From a bacterium SCSIO 12643 (GTDB lineage: Bacteria; Bacteroidota; Bacteroidia; Flavobacteriales_G; Salibacteraceae), in the NCBI GenBank assembly GCA_024398135.1, contig CP073750.1, forward strand, positions 1,860,001 to 1,924,000: a stretch of DNA of 64,000 nt. Direction: 5' to 3'. Within the stretch, counting starts at the first letter, position 1, and the number at the start of each line of letters is the position of its first letter. Shown here piece after piece: positions 23,165-33,217 of this stretch. The notes under the pieces were generated by a model. It saw only the letters and a program-made list of their open reading frames with translations. It was not told the origin of the DNA and searched no databases. Made by a program: the position numbers and the translations under genes.

Positions 23165-25600
23165 TTATGATCCGTTTTGTAAACGATCTAAATCATCTCT
23201 TTTGATATGAACATCGCGCTGAGGAAACGGAATCTCAATTCCATTCGTATTGAATTGGTTATAAATTTCTATGGAAATTTCACTTTTCGAGGTGTATCCG
23301 TACTCTACAGGAACCCAATATAATAGTCTAAAATCCAAAGAGCTATCTCCAAATTGATCAAACAGCGCAGAAGGTTCAGGGTGTTTTAAAACATGTTGAT
23401 GATTTTTAGCCACATCATTTAAAATATCAACCACCTTTTGCAAGTCTGAACCATATGCCGCACCGATTCTAATTTCGATTCGTTTTATGTTATCAGATAA
23501 AGTCCAGTTAATAACCTCATTGGTAATTAGGTTGCTATTCGGCACAACGACCTCGGCACCATCGAATGTGCGAATGCTGGAAGACCTTACGCCAATCTTA
23601 CGAACTTCACCTAATAAAGTGCCGACCTCAACTACGTCTTCTGTTTGAATTGGACGTTCAAAAATTAGAATCAGTCCGGAAATGAAATTTGAAATGATAT
23701 TTTGCAATCCAAATCCAATACCTAAACCCAAAGCTCCAGCCATCAGATTAAACTGGCTTAGATTAATCCCAATGGATGACATGGCGATGATGAATGCAAA
23801 TGCGATAAGAAAATAGCGAATCAATACTGAAATGATAGATGGAACACCTTTGGGTAGTTTTAGGAAATCCAGAACACCTCCATCGATTATTTTGGAGATA
23901 AAAGATGTGATGATAAATGAACCAATCAGAATAGTCAGGAAGCTTAAAATACTACCTAACGTAAAAGAAATAACACCGATTTCAATAGGTTGAGAAATGA
24001 AGTCTTTAATCCATAGCGTTACGATATCATAGACATCAATGATTTGCAGTAGATATATGATCAGGAACCCGTATGCAAAAATGGTGATGAATTGCGTAGC
24101 TCTTTTTTCAATGAAGTTTTTGTACTGGAAGTCTACCTTTTCTAGTTTGGAGAAATAGTAGTGGATTGATCCGGTGGTCAACCCTCCTAAAATCATCAGA
24201 ATACCATACAATACAACAAATAGTGAACTTCCTTTGATAACTACTTTGAGCATTAGATCCGTTAAATTGGTATATCCCAATATGTTGGAAGCCAAAGAAG
24301 TCGCAAGAAGTATATAGAGAACCGGAACCAGTCTAACCAGGAGAATAGACAGATTGCTGAGTTTTAATCTTCTGGTAGTTAGGTATGGATAAGTCATCTT
24401 TAGAATCACCAGAAAAGCCAAAATGGTTTCTGTAAAAAGATACACCCGGTAAAACCATGAAGAATACCACACATAAGATTTGAGGGTATCTAATACAAAA
24501 AGAAGAATAATAAAATAAATAAGGCCTTTGAAGTTCTTATGTAATTCTGGTTTTATCAGAGGTAGTGTAGTGGATAGTGCTGTGAGGAAGATGAGTTCTG
24601 ATAGTAGATTTGGAGTATGCGAAAAATAGATGATGGATATAATAGTAGCCGTAAAAATGATGGAAGGAGTCAAGTGATTGACGATTACATTTTTAGACTT
24701 AATAAGTCTTTGCTCAGAATCACTAAAATTTAAAGTTTTAAATGAAGCTTTAAGTCTCCATAACCAAATGGACATAATTACTACGATCAAAAGGTGATAG
24801 ATCACATTGTTTTCCGGATTACTGACAAATTTTCCAATAGCAAATATGTTTTCATTAAATGATGCCCATGGATCAAAACTTTCATGTTTGGATAAATGTT
24901 CATCGGTTGAAATTTTCCATACCGGAGGATGTCTGGGATATGTCAACGAAAATTCTTCAGAGGCTTTCCAATGATCTAAATCATCCATCACCGATGCAAT
25001 GGCTTCTTTTTGGAGCAGGATTTTATTTTCCAGACTGAGGTAATGATTGTTTTGTCTTTCAATTTTTCGGATCAATCGTTTTACCGAATTGTGTGTGTTT
25101 TCTACATTTTTCTTTACCGTATAAGGCGCTTTGAGTTTGATTTTATCGTAAGTCAGGCTCCACTCTGTTTCTTCTTTTTTAAGTTGATCCAGCCAAACCA
25201 GATTTTTGTCCAAATATTTATTTACTGTGCTTTGCCAAATATCCAAGTGGGCATTAAAGCTTCCCCATTTATTTATGATATTGATTACTTTTTGTTTGTT
25301 GGGATGCGATTTTTTAAAGTTCTGATAACTCTTGGTTTGCTCTTTAATGAATCGATTGTATTCAGGTATGAGTGTATCAATTTTGGCAACTTCCGGTTGG
25401 GTTTTAACCTTTTTATTGATGTTCTTTAATTGTTCCTTGGCCAACTCAATTTTGACATTTAAGTCAATAAGTGAAATAGCAGTAGGTTCTGATGAAGAAA
25501 CGGTATCTATTAAAGTGATTTGTGCATGGGCCGGTGAAAAAATCAGGACCAGAAGAATACCAATAAAGTAAGAGGAAAGATTAGTATAAGATGCTTTCAT
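23165..25600 (-). CDS. MscS-family mechanosensitive ion channel
   Basis: An 811-residue protein with a signal peptide (MKASYTNLSSYFIGILLVLI), an extracytoplasmic, partly coiled-coil domain (about residues 35-265), several transmembrane helices (from about 270), and a C-terminal MscS channel domain (about residues 555-805). The pore-lining helix has the alternating Gly/Ala pattern GALGLGIGFGLQNIISN, followed by ISGLILIFERPIQTEDVVEV, the MscS signature. It would open on membrane tension during hypo-osmotic shock, in the inner membrane. The size and large N-terminal domain place it with the YbdG/MscK-like long channels. The ATG at 25600 is taken; an in-frame TTG lies three codons upstream. It heads the operon with the DUF5686 gene. 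Confidence 0.9.
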   Translation of the reverse strand: MKASYTNLSSYFIGILLVLIFSPAHAQITLIDTVSSSEPTAISLIDLNVKIELAKEQLKNINKKVKTQPEVAKIDTLIPEYNRFIKEQTKSYQNFKKSHPNKQKVINIINKWGSFNAHLDIWQSTVNKYLDKNLVWLDQLKKEETEWSLTYDKIKLKAPYTVKKNVENTHNSVKRLIRKIERQNNHYLSLENKILLQKEAIASVMDDLDHWKASEEFSLTYPRHPPVWKISTDEHLSKHESFDPWASFNENIFAIGKFVSNPENNVIYHLLIVVIMSIWLWRLKASFKTLNFSDSEQRLIKSKNVIVNHLTPSIIFTATIISIIYFSHTPNLLSELIFLTALSTTLPLIKPELHKNFKGLIYFIILLFVLDTLKSYVWYSSWFYRVYLFTETILAFLVILKMTYPYLTTRRLKLSNLSILLVRLVPVLYILLATSLASNILGYTNLTDLMLKVVIKGSSLFVVLYGILMILGGLTTGSIHYYFSKLEKVDFQYKNFIEKRATQFITIFAYGFLIIYLLQIIDVYDIVTLWIKDFISQPIEIGVISFTLGSILSFLTILIGSFIITSFISKIIDGGVLDFLKLPKGVPSIISVLIRYFLIAFAFIIAMSSIGINLSQFNLMAGALGLGIGFGLQNIISNFISGLILIFERPIQTEDVVEVGTLLGEVRKIGVRSSSIRTFDGAEVVVPNSNLITNEVINWTLSDNIKRIEIRIGAAYGSDLQKVVDILNDVAKNHQHVLKHPEPSALFDQFGDSSLDFRLLYWVPVEYGYTSKSEISIEIYNQFNTNGIEIPFPQRDVHIKRDDLDRLQNGS

Positions 25601-25721
25601 AGCGAACAATATCTCACGAAGATAAAAATTAGGAGAAACAGTTGAGATTGCAATCAGGAAATAACTTGTTCCAACGATAATAATTTTAGCATTAATTGCA
25701 GGATTGAATGGAATTTCAAGC

Positions 25722-25729
25722 TAAATTTG
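25722..25729 (+). promoter_or_regulatory. TAnnTTTG -7 box of the aminopeptidase P gene
   Basis: TAAATTTG lies 27 bases before the ATG. TTG words upstream are at 15 and 23 bases, both outside the best spacing, so support is moderate. Confidence 0.4.
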
Positions 25730-25756
25730 GGACTGCATTTTTAAAAACTAGAGTAT

Positions 25757-27046
25757 ATGAAATACCATCAAATAGATGCTGCACTTTTTGTAGCAAACCG
25801 AAAAGATTATATCGCGCATTTAAAACCAAAATCATTAGCGATTTTCAACTCTAATGATATTTACCCAATTAGTGCAGATAGTACGATTCCTTTTAAGCAA
25901 CATAGAGATATTTTTTATTTATCAGGTGTAGACCAGGAAGAGAGTATACTGGTAATTTTTCCGGATGCGAGTGAAGAAGCACATCGTGAAATTTTATTCT
26001 TGAAAGAAACCAATGAAACTATTGCGATTTGGGAAGGTGAGAAATTAACCGCAGATCGTGCATTTGAAGTTTCCGGGATTAAAACGGTGTATTGGTTAGA
26101 TCAGTTTGACACGATCATGAAAAAGTTGATGAGTGAGGCGGAAAATGTGTATCTGAATACCAATGAGCATTTAAGAGCAAATACTGAGGTTGAAACACGC
26201 GAAGATCGTTTTATCAAAAACTTCAAACCGTTATATCCTGCGCATATTTACCAGAGAAGTGCGCCAATTATGCACGCTATTCGTTCTGTAAAAAAGGATA
26301 TTGAAATTGCTTTGATGCAAGATGCTTGTAATATTACAGAAAAAGGGATCAGACGTGTATTAGATTTTGTAAAACCTGGTGTTTGGGAATATGAAATTGA
26401 AGCGGAATTGTGGCATGAGTTTATCCGAAATAGAGCAAATGGGTATGCGTATACACCAATTATTGCTTCGGGCTATAATGCATGTGTGTTACACTATATC
26501 GAAAACAATCAACAGTGTCATGATGGGGATGTAATCCTGATGGATATTGGTGCAGAATACGCTAATTACTCTTCAGATTTGACCAGATGTATTCCGGTGA
26601 ATGGTCGATTTACAGAGAGACAAAGAGCGGTTTATGATGCGGTCTTACATGTGAAAAATGAAGCAACTAAAATTCTAAGTCCTGGAGTTACGTTAAATGA
26701 TTACCATAAGGAAGTGGGGAAATTGATGGAAGAACAATTACTAAAGTTGAAATTGATCGACCAGACTGATATTAAAAATCAAAATCCGGATTGGCCGGCA
26801 TATAAGAAATACTTTATGCATGGAACTTCTCATTACATTGGTTTAGATACACACGATGTAGGTTCCTGGATAGAGCCGATTAAAGAAAATATGGTGTTTA
26901 CTGTGGAACCTGGAATCTATATTCCGGAAGAAAATCTGGGAATTAGATTGGAAGATGATATTGTGATTAAAAGCGGGGAAAACTTTAATTTAATGCGCAA
27001 TATTCCAATCCTTGCAGATGAGATTGAAAGCATTATGAACTCGTAA
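25757..27046 (+). CDS. pepP: Xaa-Pro aminopeptidase (aminopeptidase P family)
   Basis: A cytoplasmic metallopeptidase that removes the N-terminal residue before proline. The 429-residue protein has the N-terminal creatinase-like domain (residues 1-170, with KQHRDIFYLSGVDQEES) and the C-terminal pita-bread domain. All five metal ligands of the family are visible: D263 and D274 (MDIGAEYANYSSD), H355 (FMHGTSHYIG), E384 (FTVEPGIYIP) and E399 (GIRLEDDIVI). The H-G-T-S-H-x-I-G-L-D-x-H-D pattern is specific for aminopeptidase P over methionine aminopeptidase. No signal peptide. It is a single-gene unit with its own promoter box and terminator. Confidence 0.93.
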   Translation: MKYHQIDAALFVANRKDYIAHLKPKSLAIFNSNDIYPISADSTIPFKQHRDIFYLSGVDQEESILVIFPDASEEAHREILFLKETNETIAIWEGEKLTADRAFEVSGIKTVYWLDQFDTIMKKLMSEAENVYLNTNEHLRANTEVETREDRFIKNFKPLYPAHIYQRSAPIMHAIRSVKKDIEIALMQDACNITEKGIRRVLDFVKPGVWEYEIEAELWHEFIRNRANGYAYTPIIASGYNACVLHYIENNQQCHDGDVILMDIGAEYANYSSDLTRCIPVNGRFTERQRAVYDAVLHVKNEATKILSPGVTLNDYHKEVGKLMEEQLLKLKLIDQTDIKNQNPDWPAYKKYFMHGTSHYIGLDTHDVGSWIEPIKENMVFTVEPGIYIPEENLGIRLEDDIVIKSGENFNLMRNIPILADEIESIMNS

Positions 27047-27068
27047 TTAGACGGTCATTATTAATATG

Positions 27069-27097
27069 AAAAAGCAGCTCGTGGAGTTGCTTTTTTT
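27069..27097 (+). terminator. Terminator of the aminopeptidase P gene
   Basis: Stem AGCAGCTC with GAGTTGCT (one G-T pair), loop GTG, flanked by A and T tracts. Confidence 0.75.
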
Positions 27098-27164
27098 ATT
27101 TAATTGATTATCAAATTGATAAAAGGTAAATAAGTGTTTTTGTTAATATTACCTTAACACTAGA

Positions 27165-27198
27165 TTGTCAAAAAGTAAAACTCTGTAAAATAGATTTG
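27165..27198 (+). promoter_or_regulatory. Promoter of the Na/Pi cotransporter gene
   Basis: TTG (27165-27167) and TAGATTTG (27191-27198) are 23 bases apart, at the long end of the accepted spacing. The box lies 24 bases before the ATG. Confidence 0.4.
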
Positions 27199-27222
27199 CC
27201 CATCTTATATAGTCAATAAAAA

Positions 27223-28911
27223 ATGGAATATTCATTAGGTGATTTTTTTAAGCTTTTAGGCTCATTGGCATTGTTTCTCTATGGAATGAAATTAATGAGT
27301 GAAGGGATTCAAAAAGCGGCAGGCGAAGGACTGCAAAATATCCTAAGTAGTATGACTCGAAATAGAGTTTTCGGAGTACTTACAGGTTTTTTGATCACTT
27401 TTATCATACAATCATCTTCTGCAACCTCTGTAATGACCGTAAGTTTTGTAAACGCGGGATTATTGACTTTGACAGAATCAGTTGGAATTATGATGGGAGC
27501 TAATGTGGGAACAACAGTTACTGCATGGTTTATTTCATATTTCGGTTTTAAAGTAGATCTGGGTGCGATTGCCATTCCGGTTTTAGCAGTGGGAGTTCCA
27601 TTACTTTTTGTCAATAAAGGGAAAGTACGTTTCTGGGGAGAAACTGTTGTAGGTTTTTCACTTCTGTTTTACGGATTAATGTTAATGAAAGGCGCAGTTC
27701 CGGATATTAAACACAACCCGGAAATGCTATCATTCGTGCAGAATGTAACAGATTTAGGATATCTATCTTACATCATATTTGTGGTATTTGGAACGATTTT
27801 AACTGTAGTGATTCAGTCGTCTTCAGCTACCATGGCGATTACTTTAGTAATGACGGCACAAGGCTGGATTGGTTTTGATATAGCCGCTTCTATGGTTTTA
27901 GGAGAAAATATTGGAACAACCATTACTGCGCAATTGGCGGCATTAGCGGCAAATGTTTACGCGAAAAGGTCGGCTATGATTCACACCATGTTTAATGTTT
28001 TTGGTGTAACATGGATGTTATTGATTTTCCCATTTTTCTTAAAGGGAGTTGCATTTATGTACGGGCATGATGAGCCAAGCGAGTTTTTGGAGAATCCTGC
28101 GCAAACCACATTTGCATTAGCTACATTTCATACCTTATTCAATGTGTTGAATGTGATCATTATGATCAATTTCGTTCCACAATTGGCTGATTTAGCGATC
28201 AAGATGGTAAAATCTAAAGGCCAGGAAGATGAGGTGTTTAGATTAGAGTATATTAAATCTAATATAGTTACACCTCAAATGTCAGCATTAGAAGCGCAGA
28301 AAGAGATTACCCGTATGGGAGTTCATGTTTCTAAAATGATGAAGCAGTTTGAAAAACTGATGGCTGAAAAAGATGCGACTAAGCGCGAGAAACAATACAA
28401 GAAACTTTTGAGATACGAAGAAGTATCAGATAGATTGGAGGAAGAAATTTCAGATTTCCTGGCACGTATGAGTAAGTTGGAGCAATCACGTCAATCATCT
28501 AACAATGTTCAGAAAATGTTGGGTATTACCCATGATTTGGAAAACATTGCGGATATTATCGTTCAGCTTGGAAACTCTATTATGAATAAGAATAAGAAGA
28601 AGATTTGGTTTAGTCCTGAGCAAAGAACCAAATTGGAAGACTTATTGGCTCTTGTAGATTTAGCTTTAAAGAAAATGAATGAGAATCTGGAGAAATGGGA
28701 TATCACTTCTGAAGATTTGGAAGAAGCTAAAGAGATTGAGAATAAAGTAGACAAAATGCGTAAAAAGCTGAGAAAAAATTACTTGTCTAAAATTGAAGAA
28801 GGAGAGTATAACGTTAGAAGTGGTATTCTTTATTCTGAGCTTTTTAATAGTGTTGAAAGATTGGCTGATTATGCGGAGAGTGTAAGCAATGGATTAGCCG
28901 AGAACGAGTAA
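27223..28911 (+). CDS. Na/Pi cotransporter family protein with PhoU-like domain
   Basis: A 562-residue inner-membrane carrier of the NptA/PNaS family, which imports phosphate with sodium or related ions. Two inverted copies of the Na_Pi_cotrans domain carry the family's QSSSA motif (residues 63-67 and 196-200), each followed by a glycine-rich GANVGTT or GENIGTT segment. About eight helices fill residues 10-325. The C-terminal 230 residues form a helical PhoU-like domain (YEEVSDRLEEEISDFLARM and a second similar block), usual for bacterial members and probably regulatory. It converges with the TonB receptor gene. The 270-base gap after it has no terminator obviously of its own. Confidence 0.92.
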   Translation: MEYSLGDFFKLLGSLALFLYGMKLMSEGIQKAAGEGLQNILSSMTRNRVFGVLTGFLITFIIQSSSATSVMTVSFVNAGLLTLTESVGIMMGANVGTTVTAWFISYFGFKVDLGAIAIPVLAVGVPLLFVNKGKVRFWGETVVGFSLLFYGLMLMKGAVPDIKHNPEMLSFVQNVTDLGYLSYIIFVVFGTILTVVIQSSSATMAITLVMTAQGWIGFDIAASMVLGENIGTTITAQLAALAANVYAKRSAMIHTMFNVFGVTWMLLIFPFFLKGVAFMYGHDEPSEFLENPAQTTFALATFHTLFNVLNVIIMINFVPQLADLAIKMVKSKGQEDEVFRLEYIKSNIVTPQMSALEAQKEITRMGVHVSKMMKQFEKLMAEKDATKREKQYKKLLRYEEVSDRLEEEISDFLARMSKLEQSRQSSNNVQKMLGITHDLENIADIIVQLGNSIMNKNKKKIWFSPEQRTKLEDLLALVDLALKKMNENLEKWDITSEDLEEAKEIENKVDKMRKKLRKNYLSKIEEGEYNVRSGILYSELFNSVERLADYAESVSNGLAENE

Positions 28912-29127
28912 TCTCATTTCATTAAATTATTAAGTATTTAGCCTTTATCTATATTCAAATAGATAGAATTGGTATCATGCGGGAACAAGGCATATTCCTG
29001 GGATACTGAATTACATTTCGATTACTTCAAAAACTTTATCGTAAGAAAGCATTTGTAAGATGGTAAGGTGAATTTCACGATTTAAAGAGTAAGGTTCAAT
29101 TTGCTTACCAGATGTAGTTTTAGGACA

Positions 29128-29160
29128 TAAAAAAACTCCGTTCCTCTAAAGAAACGGAGC
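29128..29160 (-). terminator. Terminator of the TonB-dependent receptor gene
   Basis: Read on the minus strand, stem CTCCGTT with AACGGAG, loop of 10 bases, followed by T7. It begins about 23 bases after the receptor stop codon. Confidence 0.75.
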
Positions 29161-29182
29161 TCTTGTTTCTATATTTATCTAA

Positions 29183-31732
29183 CTAGAAGTTCAATTTCAA
29201 GGCGAAGTTGAAGTTTCTTCCCCATCCCCAGAATCCTACGAAGTTATCTCTACCGTGGTTACGGTCTCCATTAGCATCTGAAATAGCGTTATCCCATCCT
29301 TCTTGCGCATAGTGAACATCGAAGATGTTGTTTGCGTTTAAGGTGAAAGTACCTGTAGAAGTTCCTACAGGGAAAGCAAACCTTACAAATCCGTTAGTCA
29401 TTCCAAACCCATCTAATTTATAAGATTGAGCTCTATCATTTGGGTCTTGACGTGTAGCAGGATCAAATGAAGCGTATAATTCTTCGTTTCTTACATAAGA
29501 ACCACCTAAAGTTACATTTCTCATGATCGTATATTGAAATTTAGCTCCAAATTGTTGTTGAGGTGCATCACCAACTTTTAAATCCTTGCTATAGATTACA
29601 CCTTCACCAATTGGGTTTCTTTCATCATCAAAGATGGTTACGTTCGCATCTTTTGTATACGTCCAGTTTCCAACAGAACCAAATACACCAATTTCTAAAT
29701 CTTTAGTAGCTTTATAAGTAGCTTCTAATTCACCACCAACGTGTAATTCATCTAACCCCTGAAAGTAAATCGTAGAACGATCTCCGGTGTTTACATCGGT
29801 AATGTTTGCTCTGGTCCATTTATCTGCCCAGTTTGTATAGTACCCGTTAATTTTCACATTGATTTTGTTATGCGTATATCCGTAGCCAAATTCAGCTGCT
29901 GTAATGTTCTCATTTGAGATTTCAGGGTTAACTGTATTTGAATAATTGATGTAAACAAAGTTGTGGAAAGGTGCTCTGGAATAAATACCTCCACTTGCAA
30001 ATACATTGTGATGTTTGTTGATGTTGTAGTTCAATCCGGCTTTTGCATTGTAACCTATTTGGTTCACTTTTTCAGCTTCTAATTCACCTCTTCCACGCGC
30101 ATAGTTATAACGATCTGTACGACCATATTGTGTATTCGCTCCAGATGCAGCGATGTAAGCAGAGATATCATCGTTTGTATACTCTAGCTGTCCGAATAAA
30201 CCGGTGTAGAATACAGTTCCATCATTATCATAGGCAATACGATCACCTACTTTAGCCTCTGGAGTTACACTATCTTCCCAGTAATCTGCACCAAGTAAAT
30301 CTCTGACCTCTCTATAGTGCTCACCTTTATAGTAACGACCATCGATACCCGCAATTAATTTTAAGTTGCTCGACAATTCATGTTTGAATGTAGAAAGGAG
30401 ACCTGTCCAAAAGTGGTTGTTTACGGAGTTTCTCATAATTAGGTATGCGCCAGCAGAAGAAGTATCGTTGATCGCAATAGCTCTATCCCAGTCACGTTGT
30501 CCCATTTCATTTTGTCCTGGACCATATTTAATTGGATCACGACCTAAGATACCGGACCCTCCACCTTTACCGGTAGAAATGTAAGCAGAAGTATTTAAGT
30601 ATGATTTTTCGTTAATGTTCCAGTACCAGTTTAAAGCGGTTTGTGGTTTATGGTAATAGTTATTTCTTTCGTTTAAGAATTCCCCTTTCGCATAACCCCA
30701 GTTTGGATTGTATTTTCTTCCTACCTGATCAATTTGCTCAAAAGATTGTGCTGAGAATTGAGAATCATCTCTTTGACCATGTTTTTGAGGTGCGCCAATG
30801 ATGGTCAATTGTAACATGTGGTTTTCGTTGATTTCTTTAGCGATAGAGCCGAAGTAAGACCACGCATCGATGTAGGTTCCATCCACGTAACTTTGACCTT
30901 CTGTGCGAGAACCCACAAAAGAGAATGCCCATCCGTTATCTAATTTACCTGAAGAAAGACTCAATAAAGCTTTTCTTTTACCATAGTCAGTAGCAGACAA
31001 TTCAAAAGATCCACCCTTTTGTGCATCCGTAGTTTTAGTGATAATGTTCATGGTACCCCCAACAGAGTTAATCGCAAGTTTAGAAGCTCCCAGACCTCTT
31101 TGAACCTGAATAGTAGATATCGCATCACCAATACCAGCCCAGTTTGACCAGTATACCCAACCGTTTTCCATATCGTTTACCGGAACCCCGTTGATTAATA
31201 CCGCAACGTTTCTTTGATCGAAACCACGAATGCTGATACGAGAATCACCAAAACCACCTCCACTTTTTGTAGCGTAAACAGCTGGAGTAGTATTTAATGC
31301 TTCAGGGAGTTCGTTACCGTTATTTGAAAGGGCTAATTCCTCAGCGTTTACAGTAGACATAGCTACAGGCGTTTCACGGTCTTTACCTATAGAAGCAATA
31401 ACGGTCATTTCTTCCATACCAATTGCGTTAGATTCAAGTTGAACCTGTCCCAGGTCAATTGCGGTACTATTTAAAGTAACGTCCTTTTTAATGTCGATGT
31501 AGCCGATGTAAGAAATAATTAGGGTGTGGTTTCCATTTTGATCTGTGATAAACTCAAAGTTTCCGTTAATATCGGTTTGAGTTCCTGAAGTAGTTCCTTC
31601 AATATAAATTGAAGCGCCAACTAAAGGTCCTTGATTGTCTTTCACAGAACCTTTAATGGTAGTTTGAGCCACAATTGAGCTAAACGCAAAAAATGCGGCC
31701 ATAAATGCAGTTAAACGTAGAATGTTTTTCAT
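29183..31732 (-). CDS. TonB-dependent receptor with carboxypeptidase-like N-terminal domain
   Basis: An 849-residue outer-membrane receptor that takes up a bulky nutrient with energy from TonB. In order: signal peptide (MKNILRLTAFMAAFFAFSSI), carboxypeptidase-like regulatory domain (residues 24-100, TTIKGSVKDNQGPLVGASI), plug domain (about 110-230, SIRGFDQRNVAVLINGVPVN and SVGGTMNIITKT), and a barrel to the C-terminal phenylalanine. The last strand ends NFALKLNF, as usual for barrel proteins. There is no SusD gene beside it, so it is not a typical starch-utilisation pair. It could be an iron or cofactor receptor, but the substrate is not readable. The start is the ATG at 31732; the frame extends upstream without a plausible signal sequence. 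Confidence 0.92.
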   Translation of the reverse strand: MKNILRLTAFMAAFFAFSSIVAQTTIKGSVKDNQGPLVGASIYIEGTTSGTQTDINGNFEFITDQNGNHTLIISYIGYIDIKKDVTLNSTAIDLGQVQLESNAIGMEEMTVIASIGKDRETPVAMSTVNAEELALSNNGNELPEALNTTPAVYATKSGGGFGDSRISIRGFDQRNVAVLINGVPVNDMENGWVYWSNWAGIGDAISTIQVQRGLGASKLAINSVGGTMNIITKTTDAQKGGSFELSATDYGKRKALLSLSSGKLDNGWAFSFVGSRTEGQSYVDGTYIDAWSYFGSIAKEINENHMLQLTIIGAPQKHGQRDDSQFSAQSFEQIDQVGRKYNPNWGYAKGEFLNERNNYYHKPQTALNWYWNINEKSYLNTSAYISTGKGGGSGILGRDPIKYGPGQNEMGQRDWDRAIAINDTSSAGAYLIMRNSVNNHFWTGLLSTFKHELSSNLKLIAGIDGRYYKGEHYREVRDLLGADYWEDSVTPEAKVGDRIAYDNDGTVFYTGLFGQLEYTNDDISAYIAASGANTQYGRTDRYNYARGRGELEAEKVNQIGYNAKAGLNYNINKHHNVFASGGIYSRAPFHNFVYINYSNTVNPEISNENITAAEFGYGYTHNKINVKINGYYTNWADKWTRANITDVNTGDRSTIYFQGLDELHVGGELEATYKATKDLEIGVFGSVGNWTYTKDANVTIFDDERNPIGEGVIYSKDLKVGDAPQQQFGAKFQYTIMRNVTLGGSYVRNEELYASFDPATRQDPNDRAQSYKLDGFGMTNGFVRFAFPVGTSTGTFTLNANNIFDVHYAQEGWDNAISDANGDRNHGRDNFVGFWGWGRNFNFALKLNF

Positions 31733-31758
31733 TGTAAAAATAGTATATGTTTGAAAAG

Positions 31759-31786
31759 CAAAATTACTCGTCAAGCCTACTAACAA
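31759..31786 (-). promoter_or_regulatory. Promoter of the TonB-dependent receptor gene
   Basis: On the minus strand TTG (31784-31786) is followed after 17 bases by TAATTTTG (31759-31766), a full -33/-7 match. The expected leader is about 20 bases. Confidence 0.55.
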
Positions 31787-31858
31787 TGTGGCTAAATGGT
31801 TAGCTTTTAGTTAAGTATGTTTTGATTTTGGAAACCTAAAAACAATCGTTTTTTAAGA

Positions 31859-33136
31859 TTATTTTAATATTGGAGCTGAGGAAAGTATAGTGCCATCGAT
31901 TTGATTTTGATCAAATTCAAGATTTAGAATTTTGGCCACCAGGGGATATACATCCACATTATATAGTGAATCTAATTCCAGATTCTTTTGAAATGCTGGT
32001 CCTTTTGCGTAGAAAATAGCTCCCATTTCTGGACAGGCTAAAGGATCATAACCATGGGTGCTGGATCCGGGATGTATTGGTTTTCCTTTTTTACCAAAAG
32101 TATAGGGTGGTTTAGGCATAATGATGAGGTCTCCAACTCTTGGGTCTTGAGTATCATAATAGAAATGTTCTGGGGTATTTGATTTTAAGTAAACATTAAA
32201 TCGGGTAGTGTCTTGTTTTAAGTTAACATAAAGAGAATCTAAAAAAATAGAGTCTTCAGAATACACCATAAAAGGGAAACTGTTAGATGTTATGGTTCCT
32301 GAGGGAATAAATTCTTCAGGATAAATAACGTTTTCAAGATCCACTTCCAACATCCCATGATCGGAAACGACAATAATATTTACAGGGAGATTTAATTTTT
32401 GTGTTTCAGTAACCAAATATCCAATAGTGCTATCAATGTGTTGAACAGCCATTCTCATTTCTTCAGATTCAGGTCCGTATTTATGTCCAACATCATCCGT
32501 GATGGAGAAATATAAAGTAATAAAATGTGGGCGTATCTTTTGGGGTAGATCCAACCATTTAATGGTTTGATTCACTCGTTGTTGATCAGTGACTTTTCCA
32601 TTGTATTTGAAATAATAAGTTGGGTATGTATCTGAAATAGGAGCCTCTGAACCTACCCAAAACATACTGGCTGAAACCATTTTGTTTTGAGATGCTAAGA
32701 CCCATATTGGCAACCCTTTATAGTAAGACGGATTTTCTACCGCTTTTCTATTTGAAATGGTATAATGCTCTTTTTTTTCACGATCATAAAATGAATTACT
32801 AACCAAACCATTATGTCCGGGATGAAGACCTGTAACTAAAGCATAATGATTCGGAAAGGTTTTACTTGGAAATGATGGAATGAGTTTTTTGGCTGAAACG
32901 TCAAATTTAAGAAGATTGGTCGCATTGTATTTTTTAGCGTAGTCGTAGCGAAAACCATCAATGGAAACCAAAATGACATACGGTTTTTGCATGGATTCAG
33001 CGCTGTTATTTTCGGTACGAATAATTTCGTTTTCAGGGAGGTCAGTATAAATTGCTGAAGTTTTTTGATCTTTTTGTGTGGAACAAGAAATAAGGAATAC
33101 AGAAAAAACAACGAAAAGTAAATACCTGAAATACAT
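31859..33136 (-). CDS. Lipoprotein of the nucleotide pyrophosphatase/phosphodiesterase family
   Basis: A 425-residue alkaline-phosphatase-superfamily enzyme resembling ENPP proteins, which hydrolyse phosphodiester or pyrophosphate bonds. The N-terminus MYFRYLLFVVFSVFLISC with lipobox LISC (C18) marks it as a lipoprotein, facing the periplasm or the surface. Catalytic features: D60 in VSIDGFRYD, nucleophile T93 in SKTFPNHYALVTG, D214/D215-H218 in SITDDVGHKYGP, D259-H260 in VVSDHGM, and a late histidine in HPGSSTHGYDP. All six metal ligands and the nucleophile are therefore present. The start is the ATG at 33136, which places the signal peptide correctly; a TTG-type extension lies upstream. Confidence 0.9.
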   Translation of the reverse strand: MYFRYLLFVVFSVFLISCSTQKDQKTSAIYTDLPENEIIRTENNSAESMQKPYVILVSIDGFRYDYAKKYNATNLLKFDVSAKKLIPSFPSKTFPNHYALVTGLHPGHNGLVSNSFYDREKKEHYTISNRKAVENPSYYKGLPIWVLASQNKMVSASMFWVGSEAPISDTYPTYYFKYNGKVTDQQRVNQTIKWLDLPQKIRPHFITLYFSITDDVGHKYGPESEEMRMAVQHIDSTIGYLVTETQKLNLPVNIIVVSDHGMLEVDLENVIYPEEFIPSGTITSNSFPFMVYSEDSIFLDSLYVNLKQDTTRFNVYLKSNTPEHFYYDTQDPRVGDLIIMPKPPYTFGKKGKPIHPGSSTHGYDPLACPEMGAIFYAKGPAFQKNLELDSLYNVDVYPLVAKILNLEFDQNQIDGTILSSAPILK

Positions 33137-33157
33137 AGCAGCTCTATTTATGAAATT

Positions 33158-33185
33158 CAAAAGTAGAAGCATAATATGAATACAA
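33158..33185 (-). promoter_or_regulatory. Promoter of the phosphodiesterase lipoprotein gene
   Basis: On the minus strand TTG (33183-33185) and TACTTTTG (33158-33165) are 17 bases apart. It separates this gene from the pfkA-kinase pair upstream. Confidence 0.55.
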
Positions 33186-33217
33186 TGTGAATCCATTTTT
33201 ATGAAATTGTATGAAAT

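Noticed and set aside
25010-25571. Plus-strand frames of 79 and 139 codons opposite the MscS gene
   Set aside because: They are mirror frames of a well-supported coding region, with implausible protein composition.
29183-31732. SusC-type receptor of a polysaccharide-utilisation locus
   Set aside because: No SusD-like lipoprotein, glycoside hydrolase or sugar-sensing regulator lies next to it.
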